In this document: in pieces, positions 19,511-27,537 of the stretch | Layout of the letters: each line of letters opens with the position of its first letter | Position numbering within the stretch: the stretch's first letter is position 1 | Source of the DNA: Bacteroidales bacterium | Lineage (GTDB): Bacteria > Bacteroidota > Bacteroidia > Bacteroidales > UBA932 | Assembly (NCBI GenBank): GCA_028724885.1 | Contig: JAQYTJ010000029.1 | Location: forward strand, 1 to 41,494 | Direction: 5' to 3' | DNA length: 41,494 nucleotides | Notes under the pieces: generated by a model | Told to the model about the DNA's origin: nothing | The model's database searches: none | Seen by the model: only the letters and a program-made list of their open reading frames with translations | Translations under genes and position numbers: made by a program

Positions 19511-20806
19511 ATGAAAAATTTTGTTGAGGAATTAAAATGGAGGGGCATGATTCAGGACATCATGCCTGGAACGGAAGAGAAACTTATGGAAGGCCCACAG
19601 GCGGCATATGTCGGAATAGACCCGACGGCGGATTCTCTGCACATCGGCCACCTTGTGAGCATAATGATACTGAAACACTTCCAGAGTTGCGGACACAAGC
19701 CGTTCGCCGTCATAGGGGGCGCGACAGGAATGATCGGGGATCCTTCGATGAAGTCCCAGGAGAGGAAATTGCTGGACGAGGAGACTCTGCATCATAACAT
19801 CGAGGGCATTCGCAAGCAGCTTTCGAAGATCCTGGATTTCGATTCGGACGCTCCGAATAAGGCTGAGCTTGTGAACAACTACGACTGGATGAAAGATTAC
19901 ACATTCCTTAACTTCATCAGGGATGTCGGCAAACATATCACCGTCAACTACATGATGGCCAAGGATTCGGTGAAGAAGCGTCTCTCTGACGATTCTCGTG
20001 AGGGCATGTCGTTCACTGAATTCAGCTACCAGTTGCTTCAAGGCTACGATTACCTTTGGCTTTACGAGCACAAGGGCGTTCGCTTGCAGTTGGGCGGAAG
20101 CGATCAGTGGGGCAACATCACGACGGGAGTGGAACTCATCCGCAGGATGCTCGGGAAAACCGATGCATTCGCTCTCACCTGCCCTCTCGTGAAGAAGGCT
20201 GACGGGACGAAGTTCGGCAAGACCGAAAAAGGCAACATATGGCTTGATCCGGAGAAGACTTCGCCTTACGAGTTCTATCAGTTCTGGCTGAACGTAAGCG
20301 ACGAGGATGCTGAGAGGTACATCAAAATATTCACTCTTCTGGATCGCAAGACCATAGAGGATGCGATAGAAGAGCATCGCAAGGACCCAGGCCGCAGGCT
20401 ACTGCAGCAGTTGATTGCCAAGGAGATAACCACCATGATTCATGGGGAAAAGGAATATGAAAACGCAGTGTCTGCGTCGAAGATGCTGTTTGGAAATTCC
20501 ACTTCGGATGAGCTGAGGAAACTGGACGAGAAGACATTCTTGGCCGTGTTCAACGGGGTGCCGACTTTTGACGTGCGCCGCAGCGACCTGCCTTGTAATA
20601 TCCTTGATTTCCTTGCCGTGGAGACCCAAGTGTTTCCTTCTAAGGGTGAGGCTCGCAAGATGGTTCAGGGCAATGGCGTAAGCATCAACAAGGATAAGGT
20701 GACGGACATCGAACGTGCCATCTGCGAGAATGACATCGTTGACGGAAAATACATCCTGGTCCAGAAAGGCAAGAAGAATTATTTCATAATAAACATAATA
20801 GATTAA
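19511..20806 (+). CDS. tyrS: Tyrosyl-tRNA synthetase
   Basis: A 431-residue class I aminoacyl-tRNA synthetase that charges tRNA-Tyr. It shows the HIGH-type motif ([12 protein letters not shown]), the tyrosine-binding and tRNA segments ([25 protein letters not shown]), the KMSKS-type loop as KFGKTEKG, and a C-terminal S4-like RNA-binding domain ([23 protein letters not shown]). The start is set at 19511 ([13 protein letters not shown]); an in-frame upstream ATG at 19487 overlaps the -7 box of the promoter and cannot be used. rbfA follows after 95 bp, with the structured element in between. Confidence 0.97.
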   Translation: MKNFVEELKWRGMIQDIMPGTEEKLMEGPQAAYVGIDPTADSLHIGHLVSIMILKHFQSCGHKPFAVIGGATGMIGDPSMKSQERKLLDEETLHHNIEGIRKQLSKILDFDSDAPNKAELVNNYDWMKDYTFLNFIRDVGKHITVNYMMAKDSVKKRLSDDSREGMSFTEFSYQLLQGYDYLWLYEHKGVRLQLGGSDQWGNITTGVELIRRMLGKTDAFALTCPLVKKADGTKFGKTEKGNIWLDPEKTSPYEFYQFWLNVSDEDAERYIKIFTLLDRKTIEDAIEEHRKDPGRRLLQQLIAKEITTMIHGEKEYENAVSASKMLFGNSTSDELRKLDEKTFLAVFNGVPTFDVRRSDLPCNILDFLAVETQVFPSKGEARKMVQGNGVSINKDKVTDIERAICENDIVDGKYILVQKGKKNYFIINIID

Positions 20807-20809
20807 CCA

Positions 20810-20874
20810 GCATCTTCCGGAAGTTATCCTTGGCGGCTACGAATGCCGCCAAGTCCGAACTTCCAGTCGGATGC
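20810..20874 (+). ncRNA. Structured 65-nt element, copy A (leader of rbfA)
   Basis: A nested hairpin: closing pairs GCATC/GATGC at the ends, stem 1 AAGTT (20821-20825) with AACTT (20858-20862), and apical stem 2 TGGCGGC (20831-20837) with GCCGCCA (20845-20851) around a 7-nt loop. Between stems 1 and 2 lie the bases ATCCT on the 5' side and GTCCG on the 3' side. Copy B at 34615-34680 keeps these loop bases exactly while five stem pairs differ by compensatory changes. It sits between tyrS and rbfA, ending 15 nt before the rbfA Shine-Dalgarno. Orientation and function are inferred; a REP-like palindrome is the alternative. Confidence 0.6.
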
Positions 20875-20901
20875 CTCGAGCATAATCACGGAGGAACTCA
20901 A

Positions 20902-21249
20902 ATGGAAAAGCAGGCGACGACCAGGCAGCTGAAGGTTGCCAGAGAAATACAGAAAGATCTGGCGGAGATCATCCGTTCGAAGGGCATGGCTGTGTTCGGG
21001 GGCGCAATGGTGACGGTGAGCGAGGTGAGGATAAGCCCGGACCTTTCAATAGCCAAAACCTACGTCAGCATATTCCCATCAGCGAAGGCACAAGAAGTCA
21101 TGAATATGCTGAATGAGCGCAACCACGAGATTCGCGGCGAGCTGGGACGCCGGGTGGCCAAGCAGCTCCGCATCGTCCCGGAAATCGCATTTTATCTCGA
21201 TTCCTCAATCGACTATGCCGAGCACATAGACGAGCTTCTGAAAAAGTAG
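20902..21249 (+). CDS. rbfA: 30S ribosome-binding factor RbfA
   Basis: A 115-residue KH-like protein that binds immature 30S subunits and assists maturation of the 16S rRNA 5' end. Family marks are RQLKVAREIQKDLAEIIR (~8-25), VTVSEVRISPDLSIAKTYVSIF (~38-59) and the C-terminal LRIVPEIAFYLDSSIDYAEHIDELL. I choose the ATG at 20902 because GGAGG lies at 20890-20894, 7 nt upstream, and the protein then has the family start. An upstream TTG frame runs through the structured element but would give an odd N-terminus. It is in one operon with tyrS. Confidence 0.95.
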   Translation: MEKQATTRQLKVAREIQKDLAEIIRSKGMAVFGGAMVTVSEVRISPDLSIAKTYVSIFPSAKAQEVMNMLNERNHEIRGELGRRVAKQLRIVPEIAFYLDSSIDYAEHIDELLKK

Positions 21250-21342
21250 CCCCATTCAGTCTCTCGGTCATTTTTCATATATTCAATAAAATTTTCGCTG
21301 GAAGGGGTTTAGTAAAATCTTTTCCGAGTGTATTATTGGTGT

Positions 21343-21849
21343 ATGAAGAACGAAGAAGTTGAGAGATTGTTCAGGGAAAACTATCGCAGGATGTTCCTGG
21401 TTGCCGTTTTTCTGCTACATGACGAGGCCGAGGGCAAAGATGTCGTGCACGATGTCTTCGAGACTGTCATGAGGAATGGAATCGAGCTGAGAGGAGAAAC
21501 TGCCTCTGGGTATCTTCTGTCAAGCACGCGGAATCGCTGCCTCAACAGGCTGCGCAGCATGAGAATCAAGGAGAAGGTGGCGAATGAATATGTCATCTTC
21601 TCCAACCTAGAGAGCGTCACTGACGAGGACGCCAGCGAAGAGAAGATCGCCACCCTGAATGCCGGAATATCCCATCTTCAGCCTCCTGTGCGCAAAAAAA
21701 TCATCGAGATGCACTTCAGGCAGGGCCTGAAATTCAGGGAAATCGCAGCAAAGCTCGGAATCAGCGAGACCGCAGTGTACAAACATCTCAGACAGGCTAT
21801 GGCCAGTCTTCGTTCTCAGTTAACTGATAATGAATATGGAAAAGACTGA
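21343..21849 (+). CDS. ECF-family RNA polymerase sigma factor
   Basis: A 168-residue extracytoplasmic-function sigma factor. Region 2 is visible at RLFRENYRRMFLVAVFLLHDEAEGKDVVHDVFE (~8-40), where the DVVHDVF segment corresponds to the core-binding helix. Region 4 (LPPVRKKIIEMHFRQGLKFREIAAKLGISETAVYKHL, ~116-152) contains the helix-turn-helix. The start at 21343 gives the usual short N-terminus; an ATG 15 nt upstream is also in frame. The 3' end overlaps the anti-sigma gene by 20 nt, and an STN receptor follows, so this is the first gene of a cell-surface signalling operon that probably controls itself. Confidence 0.9.
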   Translation: MKNEEVERLFRENYRRMFLVAVFLLHDEAEGKDVVHDVFETVMRNGIELRGETASGYLLSSTRNRCLNRLRSMRIKEKVANEYVIFSNLESVTDEDASEEKIATLNAGISHLQPPVRKKIIEMHFRQGLKFREIAAKLGISETAVYKHLRQAMASLRSQLTDNEYGKD

Positions 21850-22507
21850 CATGCTGCTAAAAATGCTGGATAGTCCGAAGGACTATTCAGAGGCACAATG
21901 GGACGAGATTCTCTCCGACAAAGAGTGCATAGATCTCTATAATGACATCGCCAGAATTCGCGGTGCGGTGAAGGCAAATTACAACTCGCTCACTGACAAA
22001 GAAATCGCCCACGAATGGCAAAAGCTCTCCGGGAAGGAAAACTTCTTGGAGAAACCTAACGGGAACAGAAGCAACATATTTCTGAAAAGCTGGCAGCGGG
22101 TGGCTGCCATCGCCGCCGCAGTCGTAGTCGTTTCTGGTTTTGCCTATGCTGCCGTATCGACACATTTCTTCGGAATAGCGTCAAAGCCAGCAAAACCAGC
22201 CAAAGTGGAGCAGTCTGCAAAGCCAAGCCGGACACCGAAGAAGATACAGAAAGAAGAGGCCGTAAAAGCGGCGGAGCCAAAGCTTTTCGACAATGTCGTC
22301 CTCTCAGACATCCTCGCAGAGCTATCTGACTATTACGGTGTTGAAGTCGAGTACAAGGACGAGGACGTGAAAGGCCTCAGGCTTTATTTCGAATGGAATC
22401 CCGATGAACCACTGACGGGAATCATCTCCACTCTTAATAATTTCGAGAGCTTCAGCATAAAACTCGAAGGTAAAAAGATAATCGTAAGCAAAGCTAAGCA
22501 ACTATGA
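21830..22507 (+). CDS. Short DUF4974-type (FecR C-terminal) anti-sigma protein
   Basis: A 225-residue inner-membrane protein with a cytoplasmic N-terminal part (~1-85, where it should bind the sigma factor), one membrane helix (~90-110, VAAIAAAVVVVSGFAYAAV), a lysine/proline-rich linker, and a periplasmic C-terminal domain of the DUF4974/STN-interacting type (LFDNVVLSDILAELSDYYGVEVEY .. LRLYFEW .. GIISTLNNFESFSIKLEGKKIIV). The FecR sensor domain normally found between helix and DUF4974 is missing, so this is a shortened form. It overlaps the sigma gene at its start by 20 nt and the receptor gene at its end by 4 nt (ATGA), so all three are translationally coupled. Confidence 0.83.
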   Translation: MNMEKTDMLLKMLDSPKDYSEAQWDEILSDKECIDLYNDIARIRGAVKANYNSLTDKEIAHEWQKLSGKENFLEKPNGNRSNIFLKSWQRVAAIAAAVVVVSGFAYAAVSTHFFGIASKPAKPAKVEQSAKPSRTPKKIQKEEAVKAAEPKLFDNVVLSDILAELSDYYGVEVEYKDEDVKGLRLYFEWNPDEPLTGIISTLNNFESFSIKLEGKKIIVSKAKQL

Positions 22508-25059
22508 GTAAATTGCTATCTTCTCTGCTGCTCGGCCTTGTCTGCGTGTCAGCTTTCGGGCAGCGGATAACCCATGATTTCGAGAACGTGCCCCTGTCGG
22601 AAGCAATAAAATATATTCAAGAAAGCACCGACCAATACAGCATCATATTCATTTATAACGAATTGGAAGATTTTCCAGTAACAGTTTCCCTTCAAGACGA
22701 GCCGGTGACGGATGCACTGGAGCACGTCATCGGCTTCTATCCGGTCTCGATGAAAGTCGAGAATGGCAAAATATTCATTGAATGCACCCACAAGACGGCA
22801 AGGCACTTGTCCGGCAAGGTGCTGGACGAGAATGGAGACCCTCTCGCATTCGCCGATGTGGCAGTGTTCTCCGCCGATGACGGTAATGACGGAGGCAACG
22901 GAGCAATGACTGGTGGCGGGGTGACAAACGAAAGCGGAATATTCGTAATCCCGATAGAAGCCAACCGCAACAGGGTGGAGGTCAGCTTCATAGGCTACAA
23001 GAAATGCAGCAGGTACGTTACTGGAGAGGATGCAGGAACACTCCATATGCAGGTGGAAGCCTTAGCCATAGACGGAGCAGTCGTCAAAGGCGAAAGGCCC
23101 GCCTATAAAATGGCCAAAGGAGGCTTTTCTGTCGATGTGCAGCATACCATGCTCTCTCAGGTGGGCTCGGCGGTAGATGTCCTAGGGCAGATGCCAAGGG
23201 TGAGGGTAAACGGCAGCGGAGAAATAACCGTAGCATCCAAAGGCTCCCCGTTGATCTACATAAACAACCGTAAGATGAACGATGCCAATGAGCTGAATCG
23301 GCTGAAATCCGAGCAGATAAAGAGCGTTGAGGTGATTACGAACCCTGGCGCAGAGTACGATGCCACGATAGGTGCAGTAATCAAGATTAGAACCATGCGC
23401 AATACGGATGAAGGCATAAGCATCCGCAATGACGCAAACGTAAACTATAGAATAGACAACAATTTCGGCGGCAGCGAGGAACTCAATCTCAGCTGGCGCA
23501 AGGGAAAGCTGGAGCTGATAAACGACGCATCCTGGAGACGAAACGTCATGAGAGAGGACAATAGCTTAAACATGGAATTCGCATATCTTACTGAGCAGAA
23601 AGTCAAGGACGAGATGACTTTCGACAACATCAACGAGAATTTCGCAATGGACTATGCCATCAACGACAGCAGTTCAGTGGGCGCAAAGTACAATTTCATG
23701 AAGAGAACCAAAGGCGATATCAAGCTAGATGGCAGCTACTCGGTTTACAAGGATGACAAAATGCTAGGAAACATCAGCCAGTACTGGCAAAATGAATATC
23801 TTGCCGGTCCAAGCCACCAGGCAGATGTCTACTACGTCGGGAAGATGGGAAAGATGGGCGTTGACTTCAACGGTTCCTACATGTTCACGAAGACCACCGA
23901 AGAAAGCGCAGTGCAAGAGACAAGCAAAGAGCTAAAAGGCCAGACTGTCACTTCGGCCTCCGTGATACGCGGGCAACTCTATGCTGCTAAGTTGGTGCTG
24001 TCTTACCCCCTCTGGAAAGGCAGACTGAACTTCGGGTCGGAATATTCCTATACCCAAACCAACGGGAGCTATAAAAATGAAGAGAACATAATCGAGGCCT
24101 CCGAATACAAGATTGAGGAAGGGAATATGGCAGGATTCGGGGAATATGCTCTTTCGCATGGCAAATGGAACGCCAATGCAGGTCTCCGCTACGAACACGT
24201 GAAATCCGACTATTTCGCTTTCGGAGTGAGGCAGGATGATGCGAGCCGCAAATATGATGATCTGTTCCCGTCCATATCCGTCACACGGCAATTCGGGAAG
24301 TGGGACTTGCAGCTGAGCATGAACAGAAAAACCAGAAGGCCTTCGTACAATCAGCTCAGGAACAATCTGCAATACGACAATCGGTATGCCTACGAGGGTG
24401 GGAATCCGCAACTGAGGCCCCAGATTATCACTTCCGCAGATTTCTATGCAGTGCGCGGCTGGCTTACGTTCTCGTTAGGGTACTCTCACTACAAGAATCC
24501 AATAATGTTCATAACTAAGCAGTACAACGACACCATAGCGCTAATTACGTTCGACAACATCAGGAAAAACGACAGGCTGTATTCATCGGTCACGGCATCC
24601 CCTGAGCTGGGTATCTACAAGCCACTTTTCGAGATAGACTACGCTCAGCAGTTCATAGATGGAAAGCAGTTGGGCGTGACGCATCATCTGAACAATCCCA
24701 GCTTCGCTTTCATCGTAAATAATCGCTTCCGGTTCTCGCAGTCGTTCTCCGGATCGGTTGACCTGTATGCATGCACCGATTCCGATGGCGGCTTCTCGCA
24801 CGACAAAGGTTATTGCACGGTTTCTGCCTGGCTCCGCAAATCTTTCTTCGGCGACAAGCTATCCCTGAAGCTCTCCGTCAACGACATATTCCGAAGCGAA
24901 AAGGAAAGGTGGATCCGCTTCGGAAACGGCATCATCAGCACAAAGGAGTGCTACAACTACACTCAGAGGGTATCTCTCTCTGTAACCTATATGTTCAACT
25001 ACCGCAGCCGCAAGTACAAAGGCACCGGCGCCGGCAACGCCGAGAAGAGAAGGCTATAA
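22504..25059 (+). CDS. STN-domain outer-membrane receptor of a surface-signalling system
   Basis: An 851-residue outer-membrane protein. A signal peptide (~1-19, ending AFGQ) is followed by an STN signalling domain (~24-97: FENVPLSEAIKYIQEST .. VENGKIFIE), a carboxypeptidase-regulatory-like domain (~102-180, LSGKVLDENGDPLAFADVAVF), a plug domain (~205-298, IYINNRKMND, SVEVITNPGAEYDATIGAVIKI) and a barrel (~300-840). The plug and barrel resemble the outer-membrane beta-barrel family of Bacteroidota TonB receptors. The STN domain is the part that touches the anti-sigma protein encoded just upstream. There is no SusD-like partner gene, so it is not a classical Sus glycan locus; the ligand is unknown. 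Its end overlaps the convergent ATPase gene by 6 nt. Confidence 0.87.
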   Translation: MSKLLSSLLLGLVCVSAFGQRITHDFENVPLSEAIKYIQESTDQYSIIFIYNELEDFPVTVSLQDEPVTDALEHVIGFYPVSMKVENGKIFIECTHKTARHLSGKVLDENGDPLAFADVAVFSADDGNDGGNGAMTGGGVTNESGIFVIPIEANRNRVEVSFIGYKKCSRYVTGEDAGTLHMQVEALAIDGAVVKGERPAYKMAKGGFSVDVQHTMLSQVGSAVDVLGQMPRVRVNGSGEITVASKGSPLIYINNRKMNDANELNRLKSEQIKSVEVITNPGAEYDATIGAVIKIRTMRNTDEGISIRNDANVNYRIDNNFGGSEELNLSWRKGKLELINDASWRRNVMREDNSLNMEFAYLTEQKVKDEMTFDNINENFAMDYAINDSSSVGAKYNFMKRTKGDIKLDGSYSVYKDDKMLGNISQYWQNEYLAGPSHQADVYYVGKMGKMGVDFNGSYMFTKTTEESAVQETSKELKGQTVTSASVIRGQLYAAKLVLSYPLWKGRLNFGSEYSYTQTNGSYKNEENIIEASEYKIEEGNMAGFGEYALSHGKWNANAGLRYEHVKSDYFAFGVRQDDASRKYDDLFPSISVTRQFGKWDLQLSMNRKTRRPSYNQLRNNLQYDNRYAYEGGNPQLRPQIITSADFYAVRGWLTFSLGYSHYKNPIMFITKQYNDTIALITFDNIRKNDRLYSSVTASPELGIYKPLFEIDYAQQFIDGKQLGVTHHLNNPSFAFIVNNRFRFSQSFSGSVDLYACTDSDGGFSHDKGYCTVSAWLRKSFFGDKLSLKLSVNDIFRSEKERWIRFGNGIISTKECYNYTQRVSLSVTYMFNYRSRKYKGTGAGNAEKRRL

Positions 25060-26184
25060 TGGAGATTCCAGGAAGGGCCACAAATTATCCGGCGTGATGA
25101 CAGTGAAAGAAGAGTTTGGGTAAGACTCTGAAAAATCTTTTGGAATGGAAGCTTTCTTCGAAGGCTTCCATTTGAATTCGTAGGTACTCAGAAGCCCGTC
25201 CCTCTCTTCAACCAAATCTATCTCCTTCCGAGAATGTGTGCGCCAGAAATATATGTTGGCATAATTCATTGAATATGAGTTATGCTTGAATCTCTCGCTG
25301 ACCATCAGATTCTCCCACAAGGCTCCCGTGTCATTCCTAAGATCAAGAGGCGCAAAGTTGCGGATAACCGCATTGCGGATGCCATTATCATAGAAATATA
25401 TTTTCTTGCCTTTCTTAATCTCGTCACGCTTATTCCGGCTGAAAGATCCAAGCCTGAAGACCACAAAACATTTTTCGAGAAGACCTATGTAGTTCTCTAC
25501 CGTAGTTTTGTCAACCCCAAGGGTATCGCTGAGCTCATTATATGACACTTCGTTTCCAACCTGAAGTGCCAGAGCCCTCACAAGATTCTCGACAAGCTCA
25601 GGCTTCCTGATTCCCTTAAATGAGAATAAATCCTTGTACAAGTATTTGTCAGCAAGGTTGATGAGCGTCCTCTTGGCATCCTGGGGTTCATTGACGACTT
25701 CTGGGTAAAGGCCATAGATCATCCTGCTCTCAAGTAGATTCTGCTCATTTCTCTCTCCATGATTCTTGGCCAATTCCGGCAATGAAAAAGGAAACAACTG
25801 ATATTCAATGGTTCTTCCTGTTGCCGGCTCGTTGATCTTACTAGACATGTCAAGAGATGAAGAGCCCGTCACGACCACCTGTGCCTTCAGCTTCAAGTCC
25901 CCTATCATCTTAATAGTCAAACCGATGTTTTCCACTCTTTGAGCCTCGTCAACCGCCACTAAATCGTAAGGAGATAAAAGCTGGCGAAGTTCTGCCGAAG
26001 ACTTTCCTTCGAGAAGCCTAGCATCGTCCCTGTCATCGCAGTTGATAGAAAGCACGTTCTTATTACCTTCCTTCAGTTTTTCTAGAAGAGTAGTTTTTCC
26101 GACCTGCCTAGGGCCAAGCAGAATTATTACTTTACCTTTTTTGTAATCATTTAATATGCTGCCTGTCACAAGCCGCTCTATCAT
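25054..26184 (-). CDS. AAA ATPase with DUF4143 domain
   Basis: A 376-residue P-loop protein of the AAA_14/DUF4143 family. Walker A is GPRQVGKTTLL (~24-34), Walker B is LVAVDEAQ (~75-82), and the sensor segment VVTGSSSLDM follows (~104-113). A winged-helix-like stretch (SYNELSDTLGVDKTTVENYIGLLEKCF, ~219-245) precedes the DUF4143 part with an endonuclease-like tail (FWRTHSRKEIDLVEERDG .. YEFKW), which has the D-(E)-x-K pattern of PD-(D/E)XK folds. The family is common and patchily distributed in Bacteroidota; its cellular role is not established. It has its own promoter and converges on the receptor gene with a 6-nt overlap. Confidence 0.88.
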   Translation of the reverse strand: MIERLVTGSILNDYKKGKVIILLGPRQVGKTTLLEKLKEGNKNVLSINCDDRDDARLLEGKSSAELRQLLSPYDLVAVDEAQRVENIGLTIKMIGDLKLKAQVVVTGSSSLDMSSKINEPATGRTIEYQLFPFSLPELAKNHGERNEQNLLESRMIYGLYPEVVNEPQDAKRTLINLADKYLYKDLFSFKGIRKPELVENLVRALALQVGNEVSYNELSDTLGVDKTTVENYIGLLEKCFVVFRLGSFSRNKRDEIKKGKKIYFYDNGIRNAVIRNFAPLDLRNDTGALWENLMVSERFKHNSYSMNYANIYFWRTHSRKEIDLVEERDGLLSTYEFKWKPSKKASIPKDFSESYPNSSFTVITPDNLWPFLESPL

Positions 26185-26199
26185 ATTCTTAATTTTTTA

Positions 26200-26231
26200 C
26201 AAATATAGCGACGAATATTCTAATCTCCAAA
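26200..26231 (-). promoter_or_regulatory. Bacteroides-type promoter for the AAA/DUF4143 ATPase
   Basis: On the minus strand TTTG (26231-26228), 20 bp, then TATATTTG (26207-26200), 15 bp before the start codon. Two copies of a 16-nt direct repeat lie just upstream (26238-26285). Confidence 0.65.
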
Positions 26232-26237
26232 TTATGC

Positions 26238-26285
26238 AAAATTTAGAGATTATATTCTCCAATTTAAGTAAAATTTAGGGATTAT
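26238..26285. repeat. Pair of 16-nt direct repeats between divergent genes
   Basis: AAAATTTAGAGATTAT (26238-26253) and AAAATTTAGGGATTAT (26270-26285) differ at one base and are spaced 32 bp start to start, about three helical turns. They lie between the promoters of the ATPase (-) and the hydrolase (+), a plausible operator arrangement. Confidence 0.5.
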
Positions 26286-26311
26286 GCTCGCTAAAACCAC
26301 CCAAACCGGCA

Positions 26312-26343
26312 TTGGGGTTATTGGGAAAATTTGCCTAATTTTG
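26312..26343 (+). promoter_or_regulatory. Bacteroides-type promoter for the PncA-like gene
   Basis: TTG (26312-26314), 21 bp, then TAATTTTG (26336-26343), 17 bp before the ATG at 26361. Confidence 0.55.
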
Positions 26344-26360
26344 CATGAGAGAGAACATTC

Positions 26361-26900
26361 ATGAATATGAGAAAAATATTGATCGTCATTGACATGCAGA
26401 AGGACTTCATCGACGGAACTCTTGGAACGAAAGAGGCACAGGCGATAGTCCCTAATGCGATTTCCAAGATTAAGGAATATGCACCCGAGGACATTTTCGC
26501 GACTCGCGACACCCACTCGGAAGCCTACCTGAGCACGCAGGAAGGCAGAATGCTGCCAGTGAAGCATTGCATCAAAGGAACGGACGGCTGGCAGTTGCTA
26601 TCCGACATCGCCAAGCTTGTCCCAGCCGATCACATAGTGGACAAGCCTTCATTCGGTTCTGTCGAGCTCGCGGAGAGAATAAGGAGGGAAGCCTCCCGTG
26701 ACGGAGGGGAAGACCTGGAAATATGCCTCATCGGCCTCTGCACGGACATCTGCTTGGTTTCGAACGCCCTCATCCTAAAGGCATTCATGCCTGAAACCCC
26801 GATAAAAGTGATTGCCTCATGCTGCGCCGGAGTGACTCCAGCGAAACACGAAGCAGCACTCGAGACCATGCGCTCCTGCCAGATAACCGTCGTTGCATAG
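26361..26900 (+). CDS. PncA-like cysteine hydrolase (isochorismatase/nicotinamidase family)
   Basis: A 179-residue enzyme of the isochorismatase-like cysteine hydrolase family. The triad is readable: D11 (VIDMQKDF), K95 (DKPSFGS) and C131 (GLCTDICLVSNAL). Likely metal ligands are D50, H52 (TRDTH) and H69 (LPVKHC). The LPVKHCIKGTDGW segment and metal site favour nicotinamidase-type amidases, which turn nicotinamide into nicotinate for NAD salvage, but other small-amide substrates are possible. The start could also be the second ATG at 26367. It is preceded by its own promoter and followed by a long gap, so it is probably monocistronic. Confidence 0.82.
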   Translation: MNMRKILIVIDMQKDFIDGTLGTKEAQAIVPNAISKIKEYAPEDIFATRDTHSEAYLSTQEGRMLPVKHCIKGTDGWQLLSDIAKLVPADHIVDKPSFGSVELAERIRREASRDGGEDLEICLIGLCTDICLVSNALILKAFMPETPIKVIASCCAGVTPAKHEAALETMRSCQITVVA

Positions 26901-27177
26901 ATTGATTGCGCCCGAAATGTCTATTCACCAGCATCCCAATCCTTGCCATTGGGATTTATCATTCTATCACAATCCAAAGGCAGTCCGTCTTTCAGAGACA
27001 ATGGGTTACGCCTGAATGCATATTTCTCCAAAGAGATAGTGACACATAATATCTTCGCTGTGCAAAGGCATAACCGAAACAACATGGCATGAGTGCGAAG
27101 ATCACTGTCATCTTAAATATTATCGAGTTATTTGCCGAAATCATAATATTTCCCTTGAAAATATATTTTAAATGTCA

Positions 27178-27232
27178 GATGTAAGCATTATTGAAAAACA
27201 TAACTTACATCAGTTTTTGGTCATCTTACATC
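27178..27232. promoter_or_regulatory. Three CTTACATC boxes, operator-like
   Basis: GATGTAAG (27178-27185, inverted) and CTTACATC at 27204-27211 and 27225-27232. The last two are spaced 21 bp, two helical turns. The first and second form an inverted pair with an 18-bp spacer. No intact gene starts nearby. Confidence 0.4.
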
Positions 27233-27375
27233 ATGTGACTGGAGAGACGACATACGCTCCTTAAACGTTTCAAACATATGTAAATAAAACTGATAATCAA
27301 AATCGCTTTCCAAAATATTGTAGGCTCGGGGAATAATCAATCCAGGTCCCTCACCAAGGACTCTATTCAGTCCGG

Positions 27376-27522
27376 ATGCTTTTGCCGAGCGAACATGTGC
27401 AGCGTACAGGGCTATATAGCATGGATTAGCATGAAAACACCCCCCATGACATCTTGGGGGTTTTCATGCAGACATCAACTACAGATACCCCAGAGCCATA
27501 CTGCCTCGCTCGGCAAAAGCAT
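27376..27522. repeat. 147-bp nested palindromic element
   Basis: The 17-bp ends ATGCTTTTGCCGAGCGA (27376-27392) and its exact reverse complement (27506-27522) enclose an inner hairpin. The inner arms GCATGAAAAC (27429-27438) and GTTTTCATGC (27460-27469) pair perfectly and extend by C/G pairs past a bulged A. There is no T run and no open frame. It looks like a small mobile or cruciform-forming element. Confidence 0.6.
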
Positions 27523-27537
27523 GCTGGACCGCAAACG

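Larger units (their letters stand above)
26901..27537. other. Gene-free interval with operator-like boxes and a palindromic element
   Basis: No gene is supported. The left half is AT-rich and holds three copies of the octamer CTTACATC (27178-27232). The right half holds the 147-bp nested palindrome (27376-27522). The broken GH106-like gene ends right after it on the minus strand, so the interval may be the scar of a deletion. Confidence 0.6.

Noticed and set aside
20810..20874. Copy A as a known ribozyme or riboswitch (HDV-like, hammerhead, twister, cobalamin)
   Set aside because: None of the conserved core sequences that I know for these classes can be placed; only a two-stem hairpin with fixed loops is seen.
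20830..20901. N-terminal extension of RbfA from a TTG through the structured element
   Set aside because: A clear Shine-Dalgarno and the family-type start are at 20902; the frame through copy A changes register because the copy is 65 nt.
27429..27469. The inner hairpin as a rho-independent terminator
   Set aside because: The stem is strong, but no T run follows on either strand and no gene ends close by in the right direction for the plus strand.
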